Shown here one piece after another: positions 22,001 to 32,200 of a stretch of 64,000 bases of DNA. The stretch spans positions 7,310,855 through 7,374,854 of the forward strand of contig OZ020491.1 of NCBI GenBank assembly GCA_963971405.1, in the 5' to 3' direction. The DNA is from Psococerastis gibbosa. Lineage: Eukaryota; Arthropoda; Insecta; Psocodea; Psocidae. Under the pieces are notes generated by a model. That model saw nothing but the letters and a program-made list of their open reading frames with translations. It was not told the DNA's origin and did not search any database. The stretch's first letter is position 1; each line of letters begins with the position of its first letter. Both the position numbers and the translations under genes were made by a program.

Positions 22001-25000
22001 GTTTTAAATATATTGAGGATACCTCACCTCCAGTGATGTCAGGTGGACACCCCCCCCCCAGATATCCGAAATTTAACCATAGGAAAATTATTTACCATGA
22101 AATTATTCATTTTCTCTCCCCACTAATTGATAAATTGGAAAGCATGTTCGAGTAAACTCGGACCGGTTCTTACAACATGTAACAACGATGAGCAAATACA
22201 CTTTGATTGATTGATTGATTGAAGCACTAGTTGAGTTTTTGCAACAACGAAGATTGTAGAATCTGAATGAACTGTAAAGCTACCTATATTTATTTATCAG
22301 GACGCATGATGACTGTGCTCACTAGTCGCTGTTTGATTAGGCGGGGTTTCCACCGACCTCTCATTGCAGAATGCAAAGACATTGACGTGGTAGCAGACAT
22401 CCAAGACTTAGGCGGGTATTCCACCGACCTCTCATTGCAGAATGCAAATGACATTGACGGAAATTTGAATTTTTCTTTTTATAGAAATCTATTAAAATGT
22501 TTGTACTTAATTAAAATAAAAATTAATTTTAGTTTGTTTGTTTGTGATTTTACTCTATGATCATTGATCAATTTTAACTATGGGCACTATGGCATAGAGT
22601 AAACAAAAATTTCCGTCAATGTCATTTGCATTCCGCAATGAGAGGTCGGTGGAAACCTCGCCTTATTATTATTATGATAAGATGTAACAAAGATGGACCA
22701 ATACATTATGATTGAGTGATTGATTCCATTTTAGTGTGCCACCTGCTTGGTGACTACTATGAAGGCATAGTAAAGGACTTTGCAAAGGCCGTTAAAGTCT
22801 ACAAGTCAACATGTGACGATTACAAATACAACCGTAGTTGCCACTCTTACGCCACTTACGCACTTTTGGGTAAAGGACTACCTGAAAAAAACCCAGAACA
22901 GGTAGGCTTGATAGGCTGGTATAGTATAGCCAGCAAAGTGTATTAAGGCGCCCATTCCATTGACCGGCTAGGGCTATTTCCAACAACGATGACGTGGTAG
23001 CAGACATTCAAGACTAGGTTGCGTTTCCATCGACCTCGCATTGCAGAATGCAAATGACATTGACGGAAATTATAATTTTTCTTTTTATAGGAATCTATTA
23101 AAATGCTTGTACTTAACATATCCCATGACGCCATTTTTAATTTTAGTTTGTTTGTGATTTTACTGTATGATCATTGATCAATTTTAACTATGGCATAGAG
23201 GAAAATAAACATTTCCGTCAATTCTGCAATGCGAGGTCAGTGGAGACGCCACCTAAGTCTTGAATGTCTGCTACCACGTCACCGTTGTTGGAAATAGCCC
23301 TAGCCGGTCAATGGAATGGGCACCATAACTTCAGCCAATTTTGAGGTAAACCAACTTAATTTAAGAGTTCAAAAGCTTGTACTTTTTTGCTTTCTTATTT
23401 ATACGTTAGCAGTTGGAAAGCTTTAGTATTAAAAGTGAACATTGATTTGCTATTAAACGGTGTCATGTTTCAATGTTTTTTGGCTGAAGGTTAGATTCTG
23501 TATAGTACGTTATGCCGAGTTATTCTAATCTATAGGTACACTACTAGCCCTATTCAGTATTTAACCGCACTCTGTTTTGGCGGCATCCACAGACCTCGAT
23601 ATGCACCGTGAGCGTGACATTGACGTGGTAGCAGACATTAAAGACAGTCTAAAAATGTCTGCTACCACGTCAATATCACGGTCAAGAACGTTGGAAACGC
23701 CGCCTTTGCAATATTTTCCTTTTTATTTTCTAGGCTTTTGAGTATTTCGAAAAAGCATGCAGTCTGGGCAAATCAGAGAGCTGCTCCAATGCAGGAATGA
23801 TGGCAGTAACAGGCGATCCGGCACGCTCTAAGTTAATCAATTACAACAAAGGAATCGAACTCCTTGACAAGGGCTGCACTATGGGCAGCCCGGTTGCTTG
23901 TTATTACCTATCGGGCCTATACCTAGCGGGAAGGAAAACTGTGGCCAAGGATATGAAATTAGCAGCGAAATATGCAACACGCGGATGTGATTTAAGTAAG
24001 TAGCTCGGAGGCATCAGCATACGACAGCTCGTGGAAACACAATCCTTGTTATTGGAATCTCTGATGGACGGCTTGGGGCAAGTAATGAGAAAAAAATATG
24101 TCCGGAAAGGCTTTATGGACCTATCCTATGCCAACCATCCTATTCGTCAGTGACTATATTATATATTTTCCATATACATTTTTGGTAAACGTCCTCAATT
24201 TCAACCTATACCGGCTACAAGCGATAATGGACCAGCAGCCTGATCATGGCGATTATAATACCGGGGTTTAAATAATACCCTGGTATTAAAAATGTAAACA
24301 AGATAATTTCATAATGGAAAGTGCTATGCATTTGTTTGTTTACAGTTTTAATCCCAGGGTATTATTTAAACCCCGGTATTATAATCGCCATGATCAGGCT
24401 GCAGCTGTGACAAGCTTACCATTGAAATAATGTAACAGGCGTAGTATGACATCACCAAGTACGGATATTCTAGTCTGAATATCATAAGTTTGACCATCCG
24501 AGAGTGTCTTCTAACCCATATGCAGCAAAGGAACTCAGCCTTACAGTCATTAGGGTCTAAGGACAGGATGTTGGACTGAGCATGAAGTAAGTAGAATTTT
24601 AATTTTGGTGATTAAAAAATTAAAAAATGTCGCAATGTGTGTTTTCTACCCTCAAGCTAAATATTGTAGCTTTATTATGACTGGGATTAGCTTATGACGA
24701 GAACCTCCAAGCTCAATCTCAGTCACCACTTGTCACATCATTGGTTACGCTGGGACGCATATCTTACCCGCCTGCCTGTACCCCATCTATGCAAATAAGC
24801 AACGTTTAGGCGGCTATTCCAACGATGTCGAATTTGAATGTGTTATGACGTGGTAGCAGACATCATTAATAAGTCTCTGCCATATTTTAAGGAGACTATT
24901 ATGTAGATACTTAACTTATCTATTATAAATTAAGTTATAATATGGTAGAGACTTATTAATGATGTCTGCTACCACGTCAAAACACATTAACATTCAAATT

Positions 25001-25219
25001 CGACGTCGGTGGAATAGCCGCCTTCAGGAAACTAACACCTTACTATTGTTTGCAGATGACATTTACTGCTGCTCGAATCTAAGCATTATGTATCGGAAGG
25101 GAGACGGCGTGGATCAGGACATAAGCAAAGCAGAAGATCTTCAGAAGAAAACGAAAGAGCTTGAGCGGCAACATAATGATACCTTGACTGTTAATTTCCA
25201 GCGGGGACCTAACAATTAA
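16038..25219 (+). CDS. COA7: Cytochrome c oxidase assembly factor 7 (COA7), four exons
   Basis: COA7 is a Sel1-like-repeat protein of the mitochondrial intermembrane space needed for respiratory-chain assembly. Exons are 16038-16137, 22735-22901, 23734-23995 and 25056-25219. All introns are GT-AG and the phases fit, giving 230 residues against 231 in human. It begins [19 protein letters not shown] and continues [78 protein letters not shown] and [19 protein letters not shown]. This matches the order and spacing of the five Sel1-type repeats with their paired cysteines, which in the family form disulphides. No cleaved presequence is evident, as expected for the oxidative import route. Introns 1-3 (6.6 kb, 0.8 kb and 1.1 kb) carry LINEs and MITEs, but the coding exons are intact. 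Confidence 0.95.
16440..18075 (+). mobile_element. 5'-truncated LINE (Jockey/CR1-like reverse transcriptase), degraded
   Basis: Reverse-transcriptase blocks run across frames: [18 protein letters not shown] and [19 protein letters not shown] at 16497-16850, [15 protein letters not shown] at 16881-17123, then [33 protein letters not shown] and the thumb at 17059-17634, and the C-terminus ([12 protein letters not shown]...YSTRNVGDG) at 17644-18003. A stop at 16848-16850, a shift near 17060 and a stop at 17632-17634 break it. A (CTA)n run at about 18050-18071 is the probable 3' tail. The endonuclease region is absent. It lies in intron 1 of COA7 in the sense direction. Confidence 0.85.
18790..20236 (+). 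mobile_element. Second LINE remnant in COA7 intron 1, left part
   Basis: Reverse-transcriptase motifs are [63 protein letters not shown] and [13 protein letters not shown]. They are split over several frames with stops, so the copy is old. Its C-terminus continues at 21136 beyond a DNA-type insertion. The sequence differs from the LINE at 16.4 kb and is nearer Jockey/I-type. Confidence 0.8.
20237..21135. mobile_element. 0.9-kb terminal-inverted-repeat element inserted in a LINE
   Basis: The ends TGGGTAATTCTCCGCACTGG and the inverted TGGGTAATTCTATGCACTGG (28-bp TIRs) lie at 20237 and 21135. A TA target duplication is the likeliest: closing the flanks with one TA restores the LINE reading [10 protein letters not shown]. 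Inside is a recurring motif GTGACAGACGTCAGA with variants at about 20388, 20403, 20557, 20739 and 20936. No transposase frame is seen, so it is non-autonomous. The superfamily is uncertain; a TA duplication would suit Tc1/mariner-like elements. Confidence 0.8.
21136..21335 (+). mobile_element. LINE remnant, right part (C-terminus and 3' UTR)
   Basis: The frame reads [20 protein letters not shown], the usual end of a LINE ORF2. It is followed by TGCAACGAAGATTGTA...GGACGC...GACTGTGCTCA, which recurs at about 22240-22325, so the 3' UTR has a second copy there. Confidence 0.65.
21338..21960 (+). repeat. Interspersed repeat C (contains a TCTGTCTG run)
   Basis: A related copy lies in reverse orientation at about 55290-55745, and a piece is at about 53750-53820. 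The shared order is TCGAAATTTTCG, CTGTCTGTC, AAACTACT, GAAATTTGGCATGTAGGTTC, GGAGGGGTTTTA, then CCCTTGATAGTTT. It is non-coding. Similar CTGTCTGTC-containing repeats are common in arthropod genomes. The class is unknown. Confidence 0.65.
22203..22330 (+). repeat. (TTGA)n tail and a second LINE 3'-UTR copy
   Basis: A (TTGA)n run at about 22203-22222 ends one LINE. After it, 22236-22325 repeats the 3' UTR phrase found at 21206-21325. Two LINE 3' ends therefore lie in series. Confidence 0.55.
22340..22662. mobile_element. Hairpin MITE with TTA target duplication
   Basis: The ends GGCGGGGTTTCCACCGACC at 22340 and its inverse at 22662 are flanked by TTA (22337-22339 and 22663-22665). The core TGACGTGGTAGCAGACA lies at about 22383. 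The centre is AT-rich with GATCATTGATC. The right end is only about 70 bp from COA7 exon 2. Confidence 0.8.
22947..23324. mobile_element. Hairpin MITE in COA7 intron 2
   Basis: The ends GGCGCCCATTCCATTGACC at 22947 and its inverse at 23324 have the same arms and centre as the copy at 4038-4425, including the two core motifs at about 22986 and 23270. Confidence 0.8.
23579..23704. mobile_element. 126-bp hairpin MITE directly before COA7 exon 3
   Basis: The arms start GGCGGCATCCACAGACCTC or GGCGGCGTTTCCAACG and end in TGACGTGGTAGCAGACA around a TTTAGACTGTCT-like loop. TTT flanks both sides. The right end is 29 bp from the first base of exon 3, so it directly adjoins the polypyrimidine tract. 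Confidence 0.75.
24235..24402. mobile_element. Foldback MITE family D, copy 1
   Basis: Near-perfect inverted repeats of about 60 bp (GCAGCCTGATCATGGCGATT inward to ATGTAAACA) surround a short AT-rich centre. Relatives with the same order lie at 53403-53577 and, more diverged, at 31962-32110 and 43520-43700. It is non-coding. Confidence 0.8.
24809..25022. mobile_element. 214-bp hairpin MITE directly before COA7 exon 4
   Basis: The arms start GGCGGCTATTCCAACGATG or GGCGGCTATTCCACCGACG and carry TGACGTGGTAGCAGACATC. They close over a centre with AAGGAGACTATTATGTAGAT that recurs in the MITEs at 38605 and 39684. TTA precedes it. It ends 33 bp before exon 4. Confidence 0.85.
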
Positions 25220-25229
25220 ATATACTTGG

Positions 25230-25690
25230 TCTTTTCCGAGATGTTACCATATGTGTATAAATTGACATTTTACTGTCACTTGCTGTAAAAGAGTCCAAAG
25301 ACAAGGGTACTCGCAGGGATCGCACCCTCCCTTACATTAGGGAGAATCAAACTAGAATCAGAATGAATTATATTGATCAGTGGAAGAACAATTTTTTTTT
25401 TGATGGCCAGATAATCTTATGTCCGTAATGTACGCAATGATTCTAAATTAGAGCACTGCTGAAGATGTTGTAGTCAGCATATCCAGAAGTCATCTTCTCT
25501 CCTACCGGTGAAGGTAAAAGAACATATTATTATTTTCCATAATTATTTTTTTCCTATTCATAAGCAAGTGAGTAACTATAAGGTATTTATTCGTTAAATT
25601 TTGGTAGAAATTTTTTAGGTAAATTCGGTAGAAATTTTTTTCTAGATTTTGACGGAATTAAAAAAAATATTTTAAGATAATGTCTGTCTC
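25230..25690. other. COA7 3' flank, no gene
   Basis: This interval follows the COA7 stop codon and should include its 3' UTR. No clear polyadenylation signal could be assigned with confidence. Confidence 0.4.
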
Positions 25691-25699
25691 TGGCACTTC

Positions 25700-26180
25700 C
25701 TGACCAAAATAATATAAATTGGAAAGCAAAAATAAGAAAATAGAGGGCGAAACTGCCAGCTTATAATGTCTCTAATGTATATAAATATCAATGTTATGTG
25801 CTACCAATCGTTCTATATGGTGAGGAGGGATGAGCTTTGAAACAAGCTATGGAGAACAGAATCAGTGCATTCAAAATGTAGGCATACAGTCGAATGCTTC
25901 GCATATCCTGGAGAGATCGTGTACCTAATGAGGCGAATGGATACAGAAGCCGAGTTGTTGCTGACGGTTAAGAAACAGAAACCGAAACTGTGATGAGGAA
26001 CGAAAAGTATCGCCTACTGCATGTAATAGGTCAAGGGAAGATAGAAGAACAGAGGGCTCAAGAAGAACATCCTGGTTGAAAAACCTGAGGCAGTGGTTTG
26101 GCAAGAGCACGACTTTCCTTTTCTGAGCAGCAGTCTTCATTGTCCTAAATCTAATTGCCATGATGATCGATAATCATCCA
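25700..26180 (+). pseudogene. RTE-type LINE C-terminal remnant
   Basis: Broken frames read VLPIVLYG, LKQAMENRISAFKM, RMLRISWRDRVPNE, LLTVKKQK, RNEKYRLLHVI, QGKIEEQRAQEE and LRQWFGKST. This is the familiar C-terminal order of RTE-type endonuclease/reverse-transcriptase LINEs in arthropods. A fragment with the same end (CCTTGAGGCAGTGGTTTG) lies at about 49490-49555. It is heavily decayed and lies just beyond the serpin 3' end. Confidence 0.75.
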
Positions 26181-26269
26181 TTGAAAAGGCATTAAAAGAA
26201 TAAGAAAGAATCAGAGCGTTAGTTCCCATACGAAACCTTGGTGAAAGGGATAGTCTAAGTCTCCACTCG

Positions 26270-29200
26270 TCAACATGGCTCTAGACCGCATGGCTTCGAA
26301 ACTGTTCCCATAAACAAGGTATGACCTGAGGAGTGTCTCAGGAAGAAGGCGAACGGCCGCGTGGCTCGGAAAATCAGGTGGTTGCCCTTGGTGACGATTC
26401 CGACAGTTGCAGCCGCGGCTCTAGTCCCCGTCTCGTCCACTTCTATATGTACACTGTGTTGCATTTCAGATATGAAGAGGTTGGGCTCCTAGAAAAAGAA
26501 ATAGCTTAGGCAGAGATTCCCAAGCAAATTCTTTTCCAATGAGGTGGTAGCGTGCTTATACTTGTGGGAGTCTACACACCACGCGTACTAACCTATAGAG
26601 GCGACTGATGGGGTCAATCGGATACATTCATCAAATTGTTATATGCGGTCAACCTTTTTAATTAATAAATAAACCAAATTAAGCCGTAGTTCGAAGCCTG
26701 CGATAGAGAGTACAGAAAACAATTAAAAGGCGCGTTAGTTTCGCTACACTACAGGCCACGACTAACTGCAGGCTCACCTGTTTCGCCTAGGCTTGGCTGC
26801 TTCAGATCAATGCTGCTCACTTTCTAACGTGTCAATCGATTCAGAGCCCAAACAATGACATTACATCACTATACTGGCAGGCGCGGCACCAGATGGCGGT
26901 AACGCCAAGAGCGAGCGTTGGATTTAAAGTAAATTAAGTAAGTAGTTTGTAGTGGAGGCGCACAATGGGGTTCAGGGACTGAAATTTATACTTAAAACAA
27001 GCGGGGCTTGGGCCCGCTTCGCGGCCCCGCCCCCCTTGCGCCTAAAATAACCTACTTACATTATTTCCAGATATAATATCACCAAAATCAGCCCATCTGC
27101 TGTCAAATATTTTATTGATTCCAAAACGTGTAAGAATTGGCCTGAGATTGACTCGAAAATCTAATGCAAATTTTGGGATTGTCACTATTGCAGACTCGTT
27201 TGAAGTTTTCTCCAAAATCTGAAATGCAAGTGTCGAACATTATTAATATGAAATATTCATGACTTACTGCTTATATGAATTAAAAGCGACTGACAGTAAA
27301 TAGTCAGTAGCTCTCCTACATGATAGATTGTTCTTATAAGTTAGCTTACCTCTAAGCCCGGACCCGATTATTTGCGCAAACTATAGTTTAAAGAATACCT
27401 AATAATAATAATAAAGTCTATATTATAAGTCTATATAATAAAATAAGAGAGTAGTGTCCAGAAGGCCATTGAAGGCTGAAGGACGTTTTTTATGAGCCTA
27501 GGTCGACTTATAGTGGCCCATTGGTCCCTTATCCAATGCCAACGACCCCATGGATTTCGGACATTATTTATATTGTTTCCGTAAGAATTTTGGGTAAAAT
27601 TTTGGCAAACAGGTATACGTCGTCGATGTCAACCTACACCGGCTACAAGCGATAATGAGCAAGCTGTGACAAGCTTACCATTGGCGCAGTGTAATTGCAT
27701 AACTTAACCAAGTACAGATACGAGTCAAATAAATACATCACTAAAAAAACGTCCACATTTTACTGTAGGTAAATTAAATTAGACAAACCCTTGTGATTGA
27801 GTCAGGTGTCAAACTCTTGAGAACGCTTCGTAATGCATTGAATCCCATAGCATGCGGCAAAACCAGGTACAGCGTGAAGCCATTGTCGAGGTACGGCAGA
27901 CCTACGGCGTTGAAATATGTACCCTTGTACACTGGCACAACGCCTGACGTTGTCATTAGTGGCACATCCATGCTTTCCTCTTCATTCACTTGGAATTTTC
28001 CGCTAGAAGGTAAATAAAATCGTTTCAAAATTTAGCGCAAAGACAGCGGGCGAGCATGTATAATAAAATTATCTCTGAGACCCTCGGAAATCGTGGTCGC
28101 CTCCTTTTCCATGAGAACTCGGAATCCGAATAAATCACAAAGTGATTCACACCACGCCACTTTTATTTCGGTTATTATTAGAAATTTTTATGATAAAATC
28201 GGGATGGAAATGGGGGTTTGGGAGGGTCATATATATACAGAATGTAATCCAGGAATTTTAAAATGCAAACATGTGTCAAGTTAGACAACAAATGAAAGGT
28301 CTTTTTGAGATCTTAAATTTTGTGCGTCAATAATTATGAAAAAATGCAGGTACAACCAGGAAGAACGTCTGAGTTAAGGCTATTCCTTTTCATTTGTCTT
28401 AAGATGCCTACCGTAAATAAGGAATTTTTCATGAACCCTAAGGTACGCGTGCCAGAGGTCGACACATTTTCCAACTTTGTAAAACTATTACCCACTGCCT
28501 ATCAAATGAAATCCCTTGAAATCTGATATACTACTGTAATTGTGGCTGCGCCTTCAAAGTCGGGATTGATCTGCTCAAAAGTCACCGTTTTTTTCCTAAA
28601 GTAATTAATCCCGAAATTTAAGGCAATGGTTATGTCCCGGGCTGTTGATCCCTGCAGTCATGAAAAGTACGGACATCCGAGCTGCGTCGAAAGGAACTTC
28701 ACCACGGTCCATTATTATGCCACTAGGTACATTGAAACACAACCGCTACAAGTATTACTCCCGAGGCTGACATACATACAAAAGCAGGCCAAGTTCGTAG
28801 AACTAATGCACTACAACAAACTGCCAATAGACTTAAAAACAGTACATAAACAGCTGAATGTAGTTCGAAGACATTAAAAAAAAAACATCTTAATGAAAAT
28901 TGCGCTGGAAAACGATGACTAGACAATACCAATCACAAATAAAATAGAAGATTTGAAGTAAACTCACTTACTTAATTTACACACATTACTTTTACTTACA
29001 ATTACTACAATTACTTACTGGGGGTTACCCCTATTTTTCCAATTGAAAGCAGGGACCTGCATCATATTATGCTTAATACTCAATAATGTAACTATGATCT
29101 GCTTGAGGAAATAAACTGTAACATTGTACTTAAGAGTGTACAGCCCGTAGGAAATTGGCAACCCGAAATTTATTACTTTTTATTTTTTATTTAATTAACT

Positions 29201-32200
29201 AAGCATGTTATTAAAATTTGGCTCATCAAAGTTGTAGAAGACTACTTCATGCATCATATTATAAGATATTTTTAATTTTCGAAATTGTAGTTTTTTCATA
29301 AACATGCAGATATTTTATAAACAATAACTTTTCACGTAAAAGCGATTTTATAAAAAAAAAACAACATTTTCGAAAACTAAAAATATCTTATAATATGATG
29401 CATGAAGTAGTCTTCTACAACTTTGATGAGCCAAATTTTAATAACATGCTTAGTTAATTAAATAAAAAATAAAAAGGAATACATTTGGGGTTGCCAATTT
29501 CTTACGGGCTGTACACTCTTAACACTGTTACTGACCCGTAAGTTTCTTAAACAATTCTTACATTTTGACGGCCGAAGGATCAAATTTGTGAAGCCACTCT
29601 CCATTGAAATAAACTGCGCTGACAACAATAGCTCGAACATTTGAACTTAATGGTTCAGACAAAAGGTGTGGGATCGTACCTCTCGTCTCCATGGAAACCC
29701 ATCTGCAAAGTAATAAGAAAATGAAGAATATTCCAAGAGAACTAAATAAATAAATAATAAACAAATATTGATTGTTGCCAACCTAGCGAAGTTTGGGCTA
29801 TAAAGCATTCTTATACACTCAACTAGCAAGGCGCGGGACCGCCTGCATTTCATGCCCTCCGAAGCATGGCCAGATAATGTAGCAAGCGTGGGACTCGAAC
29901 CAACAACCTTTCAGGTGAAATTCGGAGTCTGTACGACTACTCTACATGTCATAACTGACAGCAGAGTTCTACGCCGGAATAAAGCTAGGACTATACGGGC
30001 GCTGAAAACGTCGCGATTCTAACGCCAACGTCGGACGAAAAATATTGCCGACTATACGGACGCTGAAAACGCCGCGTCTTGAAATGTCAACGCTACGCAA
30101 TTCTCGACTATACGTCGCGCTGGGGGCGAAATGGCGGGAAAACATCGTCAAAAAAGCAAAAAAAATTCAGACACAAATGCAGCGCACCACGAATACTTGC
30201 TCACTCGACACGAGCTGCAACGCGAATGGCCCGACGCGACGTTGAAATCGCCCATATAGTCCTGTTCGGCCCTAGTTACGTCGCGTACCTAACACCGGTT
30301 TACGCGCCCGGTTGCGTTGGTGACGCTGACGCCGAGTTTACATGTCCTCACGCGACGTTTTCAGCGCTCGTATAGTCTGCCGTATGGAAGTTCCATAGCC
30401 GCGGTCAACGAGCGTTGACGCGACGTTAGAATCGCGACGTTTTCAGCGCCCATACAGTTATAGCTTTAACCACAAGCGTATAAAGCTTGAGAGTTTACGC
30501 CCGGACTGGTAAAGGATTCTATCATGACCACTGCGTTATTTGGGATATTGTGGTCTACACCATGCCCAACAGTAGTGGTTTCTTATTGTTTTGTGAAGAC
30601 TGGTAGAAGATCCTCTATTTTGACTAACTACTCATTAGAATTAGGCCCGGCGGAAATATACTACTTTTTTTCGATTCCGGAACTTTGACCTTCCGCGACA
30701 TAGTTCAGTTCTGTCTTCTCTTACAACTGCACCTGACATAGAGTATTTAATTAAGTTCGGTACCTGTTAATTGTATTTCTTGCGGTATTCTCATCGGAGA
30801 AGTTGACACTAAACACATTACTTTCCACAGCAGACAGGTAGGCAGGTCTAACGTCTGCAGAGTAGTCCAAGAACAAAGAGTCGGCTGCAAAGGTATTAGG
30901 CAAGCTCCTAATCTGACTGGTGTAATTGAAGCCATCGATATCTCCAAGAATGTGTCCAATCTGAAAAAGAGAAATCAAAGAATGAATGATTGAATACATT
31001 GATATTTTAGTTCCATATAACAAATTTACAAATTACGTTCTGAGCGCAAGCTATCCAAAATTGCCCAGTCATCAGGGTTTCCCCACCACCTACTAGGATT
31101 ACTACCAGTATAGGCAATCAAATGACAGTAACTTACTTCTTCCTAGAACATCCAAATAACCGGAGCAGGATTTCCAAAGTGCCAACGGCCTTACAGCAAC
31201 GGCAGATTAGAGGTGTGCCGTTCCTGGTTTTTTCAGGAGCTTGCGTTACCAGTTCCAGTGATTCAAGAATAACGGTTCCTAATACGCGATCTTTTAGGAA
31301 CCAGTTCCTGGCTTAGGCTCAATCCCAACACTGGTGCCTAGTAATCGTGTTCTGTCCATACTCTGTAGGAACCAGTTTGCCAATGGTTACCTTATGTAAA
31401 AATAAGTAAAGAAATATCATCATTAACACTAATTGTTAATAATTTTCCGTGGCGTAAGAACTTGTTCAGTAACTGACCGGAAATCCCCATTTAGAATTGC
31501 GTTCCTCAAAAACCTAATATATTTGTATCCGGGAGCCGTTGCAACTAGTTCCTAGCTCAAGAACCGCTCTTAGGAACGGCTCCAGTAAGAACGACCCACC
31601 TCTACGGCAGATCATGTTTCAAACTCCGGCAAACTTGGTAGTGCGCACATGGGGAACATGGTGGGACATGATAACGCGCTGAGATTATACCAGTCAGACT
31701 ACATGCGTACGTGTCGAGTCCTGGCCACCTCCGATTTCATCGTGTGACTTTACAATGTTCCCCAACTGGTTCGGAATCCACTATAATCAAAAGGATCCCC
31801 CTGTCAGTCAACTCCCCTTTCCCCCCGAGGTGAACGAGTCTGCCCTTAGGGTGCCTCAAGTTAACAAACAGACTCACTCCCCCAGCCAGGCTGACATGGT
31901 TGCTTAAAGCAGAAATGCTGAAAAAAACAAGGATTTCCAAAGCTGGTCAAACCGGTTTCTACTACCAGTGGATCTACTATGGCGATTAGTTACAATATTC
32001 TTGGGGTTAAAAATGTGAACAAAACTATTTTGAATATCACTATTCATTATAAAATTGTCTTGTTTACATTTTCAATCCCAGGTTAAGATTAAAATTAATC
32101 ACCATAGTAGGCCCGCAGGAGATATGAGTGGGACGGCGGCGGGCTTGATGCTGAGTTCAGTAGAAACTAGAGATCGAGTCCTGTTCCCACCCAACTTTTC

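Noticed and set aside
30045-30375. Open frames in the CpG-rich element
   Set aside because: No protein resemblance; the frames follow from few stop codons in GC-rich DNA.
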